A stretch of DNA of 64,000 nucleotides, from contig JAQTXA010000006.1 of NCBI GenBank assembly GCA_028689025.1, positions 62,001-126,000 on the forward strand. Reading direction: 5' to 3'. This stretch comes from Aliarcobacter sp. (GTDB taxonomy: Bacteria; Campylobacterota; Campylobacteria; Campylobacterales; Arcobacteraceae). The translations under genes were made by a program, and so were the position numbers. How positions within the stretch are numbered: position 1 is the first letter of the stretch; every line of letters begins with the position of its first letter. The notes beneath the pieces were generated by a model. It had not been told where the DNA came from. It searched no databases and saw only the letters and a list, made by a program, of their open reading frames with translations. Of the stretch, positions 45,160 through 54,730 are shown in pieces.

Positions 45160-46128
45160 ATGAAAATTTTATTATCTTTATTACTCTTATTAAACTTCTC
45201 AATTCTAAATGCAAGTACACCTAATAAAAAACTAGCTTATATTGTTTCTGATTCAACTATCCCTTTTTGGGATATTATGGCTAGAGGTGTAAAAAATAAT
45301 GCTAAAAATCTAGGTTATGAAGTTGAAATATATAACTCACAAAATAATAAAAAAATTGAACTCCAAAATACGATAAAAGCAATAAATAATAAAGTATCAG
45401 GGATTATAATATCTCCAAATAATTCTTCTTCATGTGCAACTATTCTAAAACTTGCAAAAAATGCCAATATTCCAGTAGTAATTGCTGATATTGGAACTGA
45501 CTCTGGTGAATATATCTCATATATCTCTTCTGATAATAAAAATGGATCGTATGAAATAGGAAAAGTATTAGCAAATAAAATATCTACTTTAAAAATCGAA
45601 AATCCAAAAGTTGCAATTATTGCAATTCCACAAAAAAGATTAAATGGACAAGAAAGAACTATAGGTTTTATGAAAGCGATGGATGAATCTTCAATAAAAG
45701 GTGCAAATATAAAACAACAAGTAACTTTTTCAAAAGAAGAAACTTATAATTTTACAAAAGAATTAATAAATGAAAATCCTAATTTAAATGCTATATGGCT
45801 ACAAGGTTCAGATAAATACCAAGGTGCATTAGATGCAATTTATGAAAGTAATAAGAAAAATGAAATATTCCTTTTAACATTTGATGCTGAACCTGAATTT
45901 TTACAACTTATTCCCAATAATATACTTCTAGCTTCAGCTATGCAGCAACCTTTTCTATTAGGAGAAAAAGCTATTGAAACTATGAATAAATATTTAAATA
46001 ATCAAAAAATTGAGAAAAATTATAAATTACCTGTTCTTGTCATTACTAAAGATAATATTGAATATAATTTACCAATAATTAAAAGAAATGTTTTTGGTAT
46101 TGATGATAAAACAGATATCAAAAATTAA
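45160..46128 (+). CDS. periplasmic sugar-type substrate-binding protein
   Basis: 322 residues with a Sec signal peptide ending LNASTPNK. It is a RbsB/LacI-type periplasmic binding fold: KLAYIVSDSTIPFWDIMARGV, then AINNKVSGIIISPNNSSSC, VIADIGTDSGEYISYISSDN and LNGQERTIGFMKAMDE are the expected strands and hinge-side loops. No ABC permease or ATPase follows; instead a membrane histidine kinase starts five bases after the stop. This suggests a sensor partner in the manner of LuxP-LuxQ or TorT-TorS rather than uptake. The ligand is unknown. Confidence 0.85.
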   Translation: MKILLSLLLLLNFSILNASTPNKKLAYIVSDSTIPFWDIMARGVKNNAKNLGYEVEIYNSQNNKKIELQNTIKAINNKVSGIIISPNNSSSCATILKLAKNANIPVVIADIGTDSGEYISYISSDNKNGSYEIGKVLANKISTLKIENPKVAIIAIPQKRLNGQERTIGFMKAMDESSIKGANIKQQVTFSKEETYNFTKELINENPNLNAIWLQGSDKYQGALDAIYESNKKNEIFLLTFDAEPEFLQLIPNNILLASAMQQPFLLGEKAIETMNKYLNNQKIEKNYKLPVLVITKDNIEYNLPIIKRNVFGIDDKTDIKN

Positions 46129-46133
46129 AGTAA

Positions 46134-48329
46134 GTGAATAACATGTATAATCAAAAAAAGTCTTTATATTTAATACTAATCCCTATTATAGTTCTAACAG
46201 TAATTTTTATTATATCAATACATTCAACATTAACTTTTCTTACAATAAGAAATAATATTATCAATAACATAAAAAATGACTCCAATAATCTAGTTATAGA
46301 ATTAAGAAATAATATTACACCTCTTATTGAATCGTACTCTGTAAATGAATATGAAAAACTTTTATATAATCAAATGGATTCTACAGAAATTTTATTTGCA
46401 ATAGTTGTAAATGATTATAATATGGGAAAACTTCAAGGTACAGAATATGATGTTATAGGAAAAATAAGAGATGAAAATTGGAATATACTTGACTTTGATT
46501 ATAAAAATGAAATACATAAAAAATTAATATCTCATGTCTATTATGAAAAAAAATTTGATATCAAAAATCAAGAATCTGAAATAATTGCTACAATTAGCAT
46601 GTATATCTCTGATAAAACTCTCAGTAAAGAGCTTGATGATATAATCTCTAATAACTTAACGAATGCCATTTTTATCTCTTTGATATTGATTATTTTCATA
46701 TTCTTAACTATTCGATATTTTATATTAAAACCTCTTTCTGATATGATTGAGATAATAAATAACACTGATAAAGATGGATTACCTACAAAAAAAATCTCAC
46801 TAAGTGGTTCAAAAGAGATTTTTACACTTTCTACTACAATCAATAATATGATTGAATCGATAAAAAGTTCAAGAAATATATTAGAAGATAATGAAAAAAA
46901 ACTCCGATCACTTCTGGAATTAAGTCCAATTGCTGTAAGAATTGTTGATGAAACTAATGAAAAAATAATCTTTGCAAACAAATCTTATTTAAAATTACTT
47001 CATGTAAAAGAGGAAGAGCTTTCAAATATAAATCCAAAAGTATATTATATAAAAGAGTCAATATATAATGATATATTAAACTCTTTAGACAAAAATAGAA
47101 AAATAGAAAATAAATTAATTTCTTTAAATATAAATAACTCTGACGTTTGGGTAATTGCTTCATACATGAATATTTCTTATGATAATGAAAAGTGTGTTAT
47201 TGGCTGGTTCTATGATGTAACTGATAAAATAAAAATTCAAAAACAAATTGAAGAACAAAAAAATGAACTTGAAACAATTTTCAACTATACAATCGATGGT
47301 TTAGCAATTGTAGATTTAGAGAGTAATTTCTTAAAAGTTAATGATTCTTATATAAAAATGACTGGTTTCTCAGAAGAAGAGTTACTAAAAACTTCATGTA
47401 TAAAACTAACTGCTCCTGAAGATATTCAAAGAGCAGAAGAAGCTTTACAAAATATTATAGAAAAAGGTTCTGTTATAGATTTTGAGAAAACATGTATTGT
47501 AAAAGATAATATAAACATAAGTGTTAATATGTCTATGGTTTTACTTCCCGATAAAGAAAGGATTCTTTTAAGTATAAAAGATATGACTCAACATAAACTT
47601 ATGGAATCTCAATCAAAACTAGCTTCAATGGGAGAAATGATAGGAAATATTGCCCATCAATGGAGACAACCTTTAAGTATTATTTCAACAATTGCAAGCG
47701 GCATAAAAGTACAAGTGGAGTTTGAACAATTTAATGAAAAAAATATTATTCCTGATATGGATAATATTATAAAACAAACAACTTATTTATCAAATACTAT
47801 TGATGACTTTAGAAACTTCATAAAAAATTCAAATGAAAAAAGTGAAGTTCAAATCTCAAATGTAATTAACAAAGCACTATCAATATTAAATCCATCAATA
47901 GTAACTCATAACATACGTGTAATTCTAAATCTTGATGATACTATGAAAATAGTTGCTTATGAGAATCAACTTATTCAGGCTTTAATAAATATTATTAATA
48001 ATGCTAAAGATGCAATAAAAGAGAATATAAAAGATGATGAAGAAAAACTTATTTTTATAGAAACTAAAAGTATAAAAAATTGCTTCATTTTAAAAATCAA
48101 AGATAATGCAGGAGGGATTCCTGAAAGTATTATGGATAAGATATTTGAGCCATACTTTACAACAAAACACAAAAGTATTGGAACAGGAATTGGTTTATCT
48201 ATAACTCATCAAATTATTACAAAACACCATAATGCGCAGATAATTGCTTCAAATAAAACTTATGCATATGAAAATAAAACCTACACTGGTGCTTGTTTTA
48301 CAATTACTTTTGAGAAAAATGATTTATAA
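46134..48329 (+). CDS. PAS-containing sensor histidine kinase partnered with a binding protein
   Basis: 731 residues: membrane helix ~11-38, periplasmic part ~40-175, second helix ~176-197, HAMP-like linker, two PAS domains (~255-365 and ~378-490), the H-box NIAHQWRQPLSIIS with His508, and HATPase motifs (LINIINNAKDAI, GGIPESIMDKIFEPYF, GTGIGLSITHQII). The GTG at 46134 and the ATG at 46143 are both possible starts; the ATG has AAGTAAG upstream. The kinase has no receiver domain, and no response regulator is adjacent. The periplasmic binding protein just upstream is its likely input. Confidence 0.87.
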   Translation: MNNMYNQKKSLYLILIPIIVLTVIFIISIHSTLTFLTIRNNIINNIKNDSNNLVIELRNNITPLIESYSVNEYEKLLYNQMDSTEILFAIVVNDYNMGKLQGTEYDVIGKIRDENWNILDFDYKNEIHKKLISHVYYEKKFDIKNQESEIIATISMYISDKTLSKELDDIISNNLTNAIFISLILIIFIFLTIRYFILKPLSDMIEIINNTDKDGLPTKKISLSGSKEIFTLSTTINNMIESIKSSRNILEDNEKKLRSLLELSPIAVRIVDETNEKIIFANKSYLKLLHVKEEELSNINPKVYYIKESIYNDILNSLDKNRKIENKLISLNINNSDVWVIASYMNISYDNEKCVIGWFYDVTDKIKIQKQIEEQKNELETIFNYTIDGLAIVDLESNFLKVNDSYIKMTGFSEEELLKTSCIKLTAPEDIQRAEEALQNIIEKGSVIDFEKTCIVKDNINISVNMSMVLLPDKERILLSIKDMTQHKLMESQSKLASMGEMIGNIAHQWRQPLSIISTIASGIKVQVEFEQFNEKNIIPDMDNIIKQTTYLSNTIDDFRNFIKNSNEKSEVQISNVINKALSILNPSIVTHNIRVILNLDDTMKIVAYENQLIQALINIINNAKDAIKENIKDDEEKLIFIETKSIKNCFILKIKDNAGGIPESIMDKIFEPYFTTKHKSIGTGIGLSITHQIITKHHNAQIIASNKTYAYENKTYTGACFTITFEKNDL

Positions 48330-48359
48330 AAAATACTTTAATAAAAGTTATAATTAAAT

Positions 48360-49610
48360 TTATATTTGAGAAAAAGCAACTACTCTATTTCGACCATTAT
48401 CTTTTGCAAAATAGAGTGCTTTATCTGCATTGTTTATTAAATCATCTAAAACTATCCCCTCTTCCATTTGGGCAACACCAACACTCATTGTTTTATGTCC
48501 AACTTTTGTAAACAGAGTTGTTTCAATTTTTTCTCTAAGACTAGAAGCTAATTTTATTGCATTTTCTTCCGAAGTTTCAATACAAACAATCAAAAACTCC
48601 TCCCCTCCCCATCTTCCAATAAAGTCACTATTTCTTATATTTTGTTTTAAAATTGTTGCAAATTCTTTTAATACACTATCTCCAACTTGATGTCCATAAG
48701 TGTCATTTACACTTTTGAAAAAATCGATATCAATCATAATCACTGAAAAAATCCTACCATATCTTTTAAATATCACATCAAGTTTTTGAAGTTCCTTATC
48801 CATTTTAGATCTGTTATAAAGTTGGGTTAAACCATCTGTAATAGCTATATATTCAAGTTCTTCAGTTCTTTTTTCTACTTCAGATTCTAATTTTTGATTT
48901 ATTTCTCGAAGAAGTTCAACACGTTTTATCTCTTCATTAGAAATTTTATTAAGTAATTTATTAAACTCATCTTGTAATATTTTAAGTTCATTATCATATT
49001 TCATATCAACAGAAATTTTTCTTTTATTTATATCTTCAACTCTAAGTTTTACTATGGTATTTGTTAAATCTTGTAAAGGTTTTTCTAAATATTTACTAAA
49101 TGTGATCATAAATAAAAAAACTAAAACCGCTGTTTTAATAATTGCACTAAGCAAAATCATTAAAAAGCCTACTTTTAATCTTTCAAAGATAACATCTTCA
49201 TGGGAATAGATAGTCGCATTTGCAAGATATATACTATTTCCATTTAGTTGATGATGAATAACAAAGTGATAGCTATATTCTAAATCTTTAAGTTTATTAA
49301 TATTCTTTTGGAATTTTTCTATCATTATTTCATTAGAAGAGTTTTTAATTTGAACTCCATAAATTAATGGAATATTTAACATTCCATCAGCCAATGACTT
49401 AAGTTGTTCATCATTTAATTCCCACAATGCAGTTTGTAAAGCTGGTTGAAAAGTTTTTGCTGTTTGTTCTAATTCATTTTGAATATTGTTTTTTGTATAT
49501 TGATAATCCACATACAAATGAATGACCGTTACAAAAAAAGTTAAAATTAAATATATAACTAATATTGATTTTAGTAACTGTGTTGAAAGATTAAATTGTT
49601 TAGTAAACAT
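48360..49610 (-). CDS. diguanylate cyclase with periplasmic sensor domain
   Basis: 416 residues: membrane helix ~13-35, periplasmic domain ~36-145 (FQPALQTALWELNDEQLKSL), second helix ~148-172, HAMP-like stretch, a coiled coil to ~250 and a GGDEF domain. The active-site loop is RWGGEEF (GGEEF 335-339). An inhibitory I-site RNSD (326-329) lies five residues before it, so product inhibition by c-di-GMP is expected. Its start overlaps the last base of the stop of the binding-protein gene, so the two form a unit. It faces the kinase at 46134. Confidence 0.9.
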   Translation of the reverse strand: MFTKQFNLSTQLLKSILVIYLILTFFVTVIHLYVDYQYTKNNIQNELEQTAKTFQPALQTALWELNDEQLKSLADGMLNIPLIYGVQIKNSSNEIMIEKFQKNINKLKDLEYSYHFVIHHQLNGNSIYLANATIYSHEDVIFERLKVGFLMILLSAIIKTAVLVFLFMITFSKYLEKPLQDLTNTIVKLRVEDINKRKISVDMKYDNELKILQDEFNKLLNKISNEEIKRVELLREINQKLESEVEKRTEELEYIAITDGLTQLYNRSKMDKELQKLDVIFKRYGRIFSVIMIDIDFFKSVNDTYGHQVGDSVLKEFATILKQNIRNSDFIGRWGGEEFLIVCIETSEENAIKLASSLREKIETTLFTKVGHKTMSVGVAQMEEGIVLDDLINNADKALYFAKDNGRNRVVAFSQI

Positions 49611-50350
49611 TATTTCTTAACTTCAAAATATTTTTTACTATACTCATCAAAAATATCATTATATCTTCCACTTTCTCTTAAATATTTCATTCCAGCATTA
49701 AAATCATCTCTTAATTTTTCATCTTTAAATGCAGTTTTATAAGGAGTTGGTGTGAAGAGTTCTATAAGTTCAACATCAATATTCTCATCAACTTTTTTCT
49801 CTTGAATTAATAAATTTCTATAAAAAGTAAAAATATGTCTATCCATAATAGCAACTTCTACTCTTGCATTTAATAACATAGAAACCTGTTGTTTTTGATC
49901 TGCAACTTCACTATATTTCTTATTTTCAAGGGTGATTTTTTTAAATGCTTCACCTAAATATACATTGGCATTTTTAAATCCTATAGTATATAAATCCCTT
50001 AAATCTTCTAATTTCTCAATTTTTACATGTTTATTTTTTAGAACAAAAGCAGCATTGTGATATTGCATAAAATCATCAGAATAAAAAGCCTCTAATCCCA
50101 TAGATGTTTGAGTAATAGATGTGGCATCCACATATCCATCTTTAAATAGTTCAGCAGCTCTTCCCATATTTGCAAAAATAGGATTAATCGTATGTCCTTT
50201 ATAGGCCAAAGCTTCTTTTACAATTGTAAATACAATTCCACTTCCATCTTGAAAGACATAAGGAGGTGTTGATGGTGAAAATACAACATTTAGCTCTTTT
50301 GAGAATAATACAACTGATAATAGGGCAATTAAAAATAAAATCTTTTTCAT
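49610..50350 (-). CDS. periplasmic SBP3-family binding protein next to the diguanylate cyclase
   Basis: 246 residues with a signal peptide (LIALLSVVLFSKE) and a family-3 solute-binding fold: LNVVFSPSTPPYVFQDGSGI, IFANMGRAAELFKDGYVDA, DLRDLYTIGFKNANVYLGE and the ending ESGRYNDIFDEYSKKYF. Such proteins bind amino acids or related small molecules. No amino-acid permease is encoded nearby; the next gene, sharing one base, is a membrane diguanylate cyclase. It may deliver a ligand signal to the cyclase, or be its co-regulated chemoreceptor partner. Confidence 0.85.
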   Translation of the reverse strand: MKKILFLIALLSVVLFSKELNVVFSPSTPPYVFQDGSGIVFTIVKEALAYKGHTINPIFANMGRAAELFKDGYVDATSITQTSMGLEAFYSDDFMQYHNAAFVLKNKHVKIEKLEDLRDLYTIGFKNANVYLGEAFKKITLENKKYSEVADQKQQVSMLLNARVEVAIMDRHIFTFYRNLLIQEKKVDENIDVELIELFTPTPYKTAFKDEKLRDDFNAGMKYLRESGRYNDIFDEYSKKYFEVKK

Positions 50351-50460
50351 GGGATGATTTTATCAGAAAAAATAATACTAATTAATATATTTAATATAAT
50401 AAAAGCTTATTTTATTACATTATGTTTTTATTGGTTACAATATTGTGTATTTTTAAAAGA
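50351..50460. other. intergenic spacer with an AT-rich dyad and ACAATATTGT palindrome
   Basis: This spacer holds TAATAAAA-gctta-TTTTATTA at 50398-50418, a terminator-like hairpin for the leftward fusion gene, and the perfect palindrome ACAATATTGT near 50437-50446, a possible operator for the binding-protein gene. TAAAAT close to its start is the only -10 candidate. I see no gene in it. Confidence 0.35.
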
Positions 50461-53400
50461 CTAAAGCAGAGCTAACTCTTTAGCTGCTTTAAAATCTTTT
50501 TTTCCAGTTCCAAGTTTTGGAATATCTTCTACTATTTTTATAGTTGAGGGAATCATTAGTTTATTATCAAAACTATTTATCATTTTCTCTTTTAGATTTG
50601 TTACAAACTCTTCACCTACATTTGAAATTAAAAGAACTATCTTTTCACCTTTTTTTTCATCTTCAATTGAAGTTACAATAAAATCAACCAATGAGTCTTC
50701 ACCTAAAGCTACAATTTTTGAAATTTTTTCTTCCACAGCTCCAAGACTTATCATTTCACCAGCTAGTTTTGCGAATCTTGAATATCTATCAACAATAGTT
50801 AAAAAACCATCTTCGTCCAATCTTCCTTTGTCTCCAGTGATATAGTAAATTTTGCCTTTTAATTTTTTTAGCACTTGTGAGGTTTTTACCTCATCATTTA
50901 AATAACCTTTCATTACTTGAATACCAGAAATCAAAATCATTCCCTCTTCATTTGTAGCTAACTCTTCAAAAGTCAAAGGGTCAACTATTTTTATTGTAGT
51001 TCCAGGAATTGCCATACCAACTGTTCCTATTTTATTTCCAACTTGAACGCTAAAATCATCAGGAGCTAAAACATCTGGTAAATTACAAGCAGCAACTGGT
51101 GAAGTTTCACTTGTTCCATATCCTTCTAAAATATCTTTTCCAAATTTCTTTTTAAAATCGTATCTTACATCTTCTCTCAGTTTTTCAGCGCCAGCAACAC
51201 AAAGTCGTAGACTTTCAAACATCAAAGGATGAACTTTTGAGTTTTTAGTGTAAAGTCTAAAGAATGTTGAAGTTCCCGTCATAATTGTGGCTTTATATTG
51301 AGAAACTAATTTCCCCAAACCTAAACCATCTGTTGGGTCTGGATGACAAACACATTTTATTCCCTCAATTAAGGGTAAAAAGGTAGTAACAACTATTCCA
51401 AAAGCGTGAAACAGTGGTAAAGAACCCACCATAATATCATCATCATTTGCATTGATGATATTTGCTATTTGTTGAGAATTTCCTAAAATATTATCTCCAC
51501 TTAATTCCACACCTTTTGGAGTTCCCTCACTTCCTGATGAGAATAATATTAAAACTGTATCGCTCTTTGAAGTTTTTGTTAAATGAATTGCTTTTAACAT
51601 AAAACTCGGCATTAGTTTTACACTAAAATATGTAACTATTCCTTTTGGTCTTGAAATTTTCTCTTTTAAATCTTCCACATAAACAACTTCAACCAACTCA
51701 AGAATCTCTTTTATATTTATCCCTTTGTTTTCAAGTTTTTCTATAAACTTTTTTGAAGCAATAATAGTTTTTATTTGAGCTGATTGTACAGCTGTTTTTA
51801 AAGAGTTTAATTCACTTGTATAGTTTAGATTTATCAAAGTTTTTCCCATCATTAAAACAGCATAATTTATAAATGCTCCAGCAGCAGTTGAAGGAAGTAA
51901 TAAACCTATATTTTGCCCTTTAAGTTCAGACTTTAACAAGTTTTTAAATATAATTGAAACAGTTAAAAATCTCTCTCCACTTAATTCAAGTCCAGTTGAA
52001 TCTGCAAAAATCATATTTGAACCAACTTCTTTTAATCTATCAAAAATTGTTTCACTCAGTGGTTTTAAATCTCTAATATGCTCTTGCCACGATTTTGTAG
52101 ATAGTTTTATTAGCTCTTGTTTTACACTTATGATATTTGCTTTTTCTTTTCTCATCATTCTTGAAAATGATACTGTTACATTGTTTGTTTTGTTTGATTT
52201 TTTGAACTTTTTACTAGCTCTTGAAAACATAGATTCCCAAAGTCCTCGAATATAAAAAGGAACAACTATTACATCAGTAGTTGTTAGTTCCAATATTTTC
52301 TCAAAACCTTTTTTAAACTCTCCTAAGTGACCATTTCTCGTGATTGCACCCTCAGGAAAAACAACAACTACATTTCCAGCATCTAACTCTTTTGCTATTG
52401 TTTGAATTGTGTTTTTACTTGAACCATTTGAAATTGGAATTGCTTTGAAGATTTTTAAAAGCCAATTTAAATACCATTTTTCATAAATTGGTTTATGCAT
52501 TACAAATCGCACTTCCCTTGGAGTTGCCATTAAAACAACAGCCCAATCTATCCATGAGATATGATTTCCTAAAAGTAAAACTCCACCAGATGCAGGAATA
52601 TTTTTTACTCCATTTACTTCAAGTTTGTATTTTAATCCAACGATTCTTTTTAGAAATAGTAAAATCAAAGATTGTGGTAGTTTATAAATTGTATAAAATG
52701 TTCCAATAACTGTGATTAATAAAATCAAATAAAGTGTATTTAATGGGTCTAATTCATAATATGAAACTGTACTTGTTAGTGCTAACATCAAAAACATTGC
52801 TAGAGAATTAAACCAGTTATTTCCAGCAAGGATAGTTCCTAAAACTCTTTTTTTAGCATTAAATTGAATTAAGGCATTTAAAGGAACAACAAACAATCCT
52901 CCAAAAATTCCAAATACTAAAAAACTAATTCCCAAAAGAAGTGGAGTTTGAACAACTGTTGAGATATAAATCATCAAAGCCATTCCCAAAGCTGCAAGGG
53001 GAATTGTTCCAATTTCTATATAGTGTTTTGAGATTTTTGAATACAAAATTGAACCAATTGCAATTCCAATTCCCGATGCTCCAATAACTCCATTTATCAT
53101 AAAGACATCTGTTATTCCTAAATACTCTTTTACATAAGATGGAAAAACTGCCATCAAGGCTTGTGAAACTCCCCAAAAAACAGACAATCCAATTACAGAT
53201 AAAGAGATGATGTTATTTGCAAATATTATTTCTATATTTTTAGATAGAAGTTTCCCTTTAAATAACTCATTTTTATCTAAAGTTAGAGTTTCATTTTTAG
53301 TGTATGTTGTATTTATTCTTCTCAAGAATAAAAATGAAATTACCATTTCTAAAAATGCAACTGGCAAAATATAATATGTCAAAGGTAAAATTGCTTTTAA

Positions 53401-53943
53401 AAGTTCCTCTTTTGTGGCAAGTGAGGCTAAATTATTTAGATTATAGTAGTTTTCAAATACATAAGAGGCAGTTGCAATTGAGAATAAAATAGCGATAATT
53501 GAAGTGGCTTGTAAAACAGCATTACCATTTGAAAGATTTTTTTTACCATAAATATCAATAATCAATCCAAACTTTGCAGGTGAATAAATCGCACTTTGAA
53601 CAGCTAATAAAACTAAAGAGAACATTGCAAAATAGAAATTCTCACTCATATAAGAAATCACCATCAAAACTGATAAACAAAATGATGATATTGCTCCATA
53701 AATCAAAATATTTTTCTTATTATATTTATCAGATAAATACCCACTTACTGTAAACAGAAGTAAAAAAGGAATAATAATCAAAGCATTTATAATAGAGATC
53801 CAAATAACTTGATTACTTCCATCAAATACTTTAAATGCAATATTCTGCAAAAACACTTTATGTGCTACATCCACGATTACATTACAAAAAACTACAAATA
53901 AAAATGCCATTTTTATTGCTAGAATATTGTTTATCTTGTTCAT
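50461..53943 (-). CDS. LplT-PlsC-acyl-ACP synthetase fusion (lysophospholipid recycling)
   Basis: 1160 residues in three parts. Residues 1-420 are an MFS transporter with ~12 helices, LplT-like (SGYLSDKYNKKNILIYGAIS). Residues ~435-620 are a PlsC acyltransferase with HISWID (HX4D at 461-466) and VVVFPEGAITRNG. From ~640 to the end is an AMP-forming acyl synthetase (LILFSSGSEGTPKGVELS, GYGTSETSPVAACNLP, GDKGRLDEDGFLTIVDR). In E. coli LplT flips lysophospholipid inward and Aas re-acylates it; here one chain holds all steps. It starts as ATGA on the MerR gene, so both are made together. Confidence 0.88.
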   Translation of the reverse strand: MNKINNILAIKMAFLFVVFCNVIVDVAHKVFLQNIAFKVFDGSNQVIWISIINALIIIPFLLLFTVSGYLSDKYNKKNILIYGAISSFCLSVLMVISYMSENFYFAMFSLVLLAVQSAIYSPAKFGLIIDIYGKKNLSNGNAVLQATSIIAILFSIATASYVFENYYNLNNLASLATKEELLKAILPLTYYILPVAFLEMVISFLFLRRINTTYTKNETLTLDKNELFKGKLLSKNIEIIFANNIISLSVIGLSVFWGVSQALMAVFPSYVKEYLGITDVFMINGVIGASGIGIAIGSILYSKISKHYIEIGTIPLAALGMALMIYISTVVQTPLLLGISFLVFGIFGGLFVVPLNALIQFNAKKRVLGTILAGNNWFNSLAMFLMLALTSTVSYYELDPLNTLYLILLITVIGTFYTIYKLPQSLILLFLKRIVGLKYKLEVNGVKNIPASGGVLLLGNHISWIDWAVVLMATPREVRFVMHKPIYEKWYLNWLLKIFKAIPISNGSSKNTIQTIAKELDAGNVVVVFPEGAITRNGHLGEFKKGFEKILELTTTDVIVVPFYIRGLWESMFSRASKKFKKSNKTNNVTVSFSRMMRKEKANIISVKQELIKLSTKSWQEHIRDLKPLSETIFDRLKEVGSNMIFADSTGLELSGERFLTVSIIFKNLLKSELKGQNIGLLLPSTAAGAFINYAVLMMGKTLINLNYTSELNSLKTAVQSAQIKTIIASKKFIEKLENKGINIKEILELVEVVYVEDLKEKISRPKGIVTYFSVKLMPSFMLKAIHLTKTSKSDTVLILFSSGSEGTPKGVELSGDNILGNSQQIANIINANDDDIMVGSLPLFHAFGIVVTTFLPLIEGIKCVCHPDPTDGLGLGKLVSQYKATIMTGTSTFFRLYTKNSKVHPLMFESLRLCVAGAEKLREDVRYDFKKKFGKDILEGYGTSETSPVAACNLPDVLAPDDFSVQVGNKIGTVGMAIPGTTIKIVDPLTFEELATNEEGMILISGIQVMKGYLNDEVKTSQVLKKLKGKIYYITGDKGRLDEDGFLTIVDRYSRFAKLAGEMISLGAVEEKISKIVALGEDSLVDFIVTSIEDEKKGEKIVLLISNVGEEFVTNLKEKMINSFDNKLMIPSTIKIVEDIPKLGTGKKDFKAAKELALL

Positions 53944-54581
53944 TTATTATCCCTTTTTAGTTCAAGAATTGTTTGTTTATTAAAAATATATGGTTTGAGT
54001 GAGTTTAGTATATTTAACACTAAAATTTCTGGAATTGTTCCTGTTTTATCAAAAACTTTTTGTGATAACTCTTTTTCAAGAAGGGCAAGTTTTTTACTTG
54101 TATTAATATATTCTTCCACAAGTTCTAAGGAAATATCATATTTTAATAACTCATCAAAAATATCTAAAATCTCTATTTCTGTTTTAAAATATATCTCTTT
54201 ATCTTCTAGTAAACCAATATTTATTGCTTCTTGTAGGTTTTTGTTTATTAGTTTTTCTTTTAAAATTGGATTTTTTATCTCACTTGAAATCATTTCAATA
54301 GATTGAATTACCAACTCACTTCTATTTTCAAAATCAACATTATAATAATCAAAAAGCTCTTTTATGTAATCAATTGAGAAATTTAAATTCTCTTTAAAAT
54401 ATACAATCAGATTTAAAACAGTAACTGTAATCTCTGGATAATATTTCATATTTATTGAAGTGCTTACACTATTTGGAATCAAACCTTTTTTATCATAAAA
54501 AGAGATTGTGTGATTATTTAGATTTGTAAGTTCAACAAGTTCAGACATTTTGTAATAGTTTTTTTCTTCTATTATTTTCAT
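53940..54581 (-). CDS. MerR-family transcriptional regulator
   Basis: 213 residues. The winged helix-turn-helix is at ~11-75 (YKMSELVELTNLNNHTISFY, then YDKKGLIPNSVS), with the Tyr and Gly-Leu-Ile of the MerR wing. The rest is helical and long for the family, with no cysteine-rich metal site, so an organic or lipid ligand is more likely than a metal. It lies upstream of, and overlaps by four bases, the phospholipid-recycling fusion gene, its probable target. Its own promoter shows a 17-bp spacer and a palindrome over the -35. Confidence 0.8.
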   Translation of the reverse strand: MKIIEEKNYYKMSELVELTNLNNHTISFYDKKGLIPNSVSTSINMKYYPEITVTVLNLIVYFKENLNFSIDYIKELFDYYNVDFENRSELVIQSIEMISSEIKNPILKEKLINKNLQEAINIGLLEDKEIYFKTEIEILDIFDELLKYDISLELVEEYINTSKKLALLEKELSQKVFDKTGTIPEILVLNILNSLKPYIFNKQTILELKRDNK

Positions 54582-54596
54582 TTAAAAACCTCTATT

Positions 54597-54659
54597 AAAA
54601 GTAAAGAGTTAAGCTCTTTACTTTTTGAAGTATATATTTTTTGAATATCCTTGTCAAGG
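54597..54659 (-). promoter_or_regulatory. consensus promoter, palindrome and 5' hairpin of the merR operon
   Basis: Minus strand: TTGACA (54657-54652), 17-bp spacer, TATACT (54634-54629). TTGACA is inside an 11-bp palindrome CCTTGACAAGG (54659-54649). Transcription would start just before a perfect 12-bp hairpin, AAAAGTAAAGAG/CTCTTTACTTTT (54597-54625, 5-base loop), so the message would begin with that stem. AGAGG then precedes the ATG. The stem could protect the 5' end or, with the following T-rich bases, act as an attenuator. Confidence 0.65.
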
Positions 54660-54730
54660 GCTTATAAGCTTTTTTTGATAAAATGTAAATCTTAACTTAA
54701 ATAAATAATCAAAAATAAACAAGGACTTTT

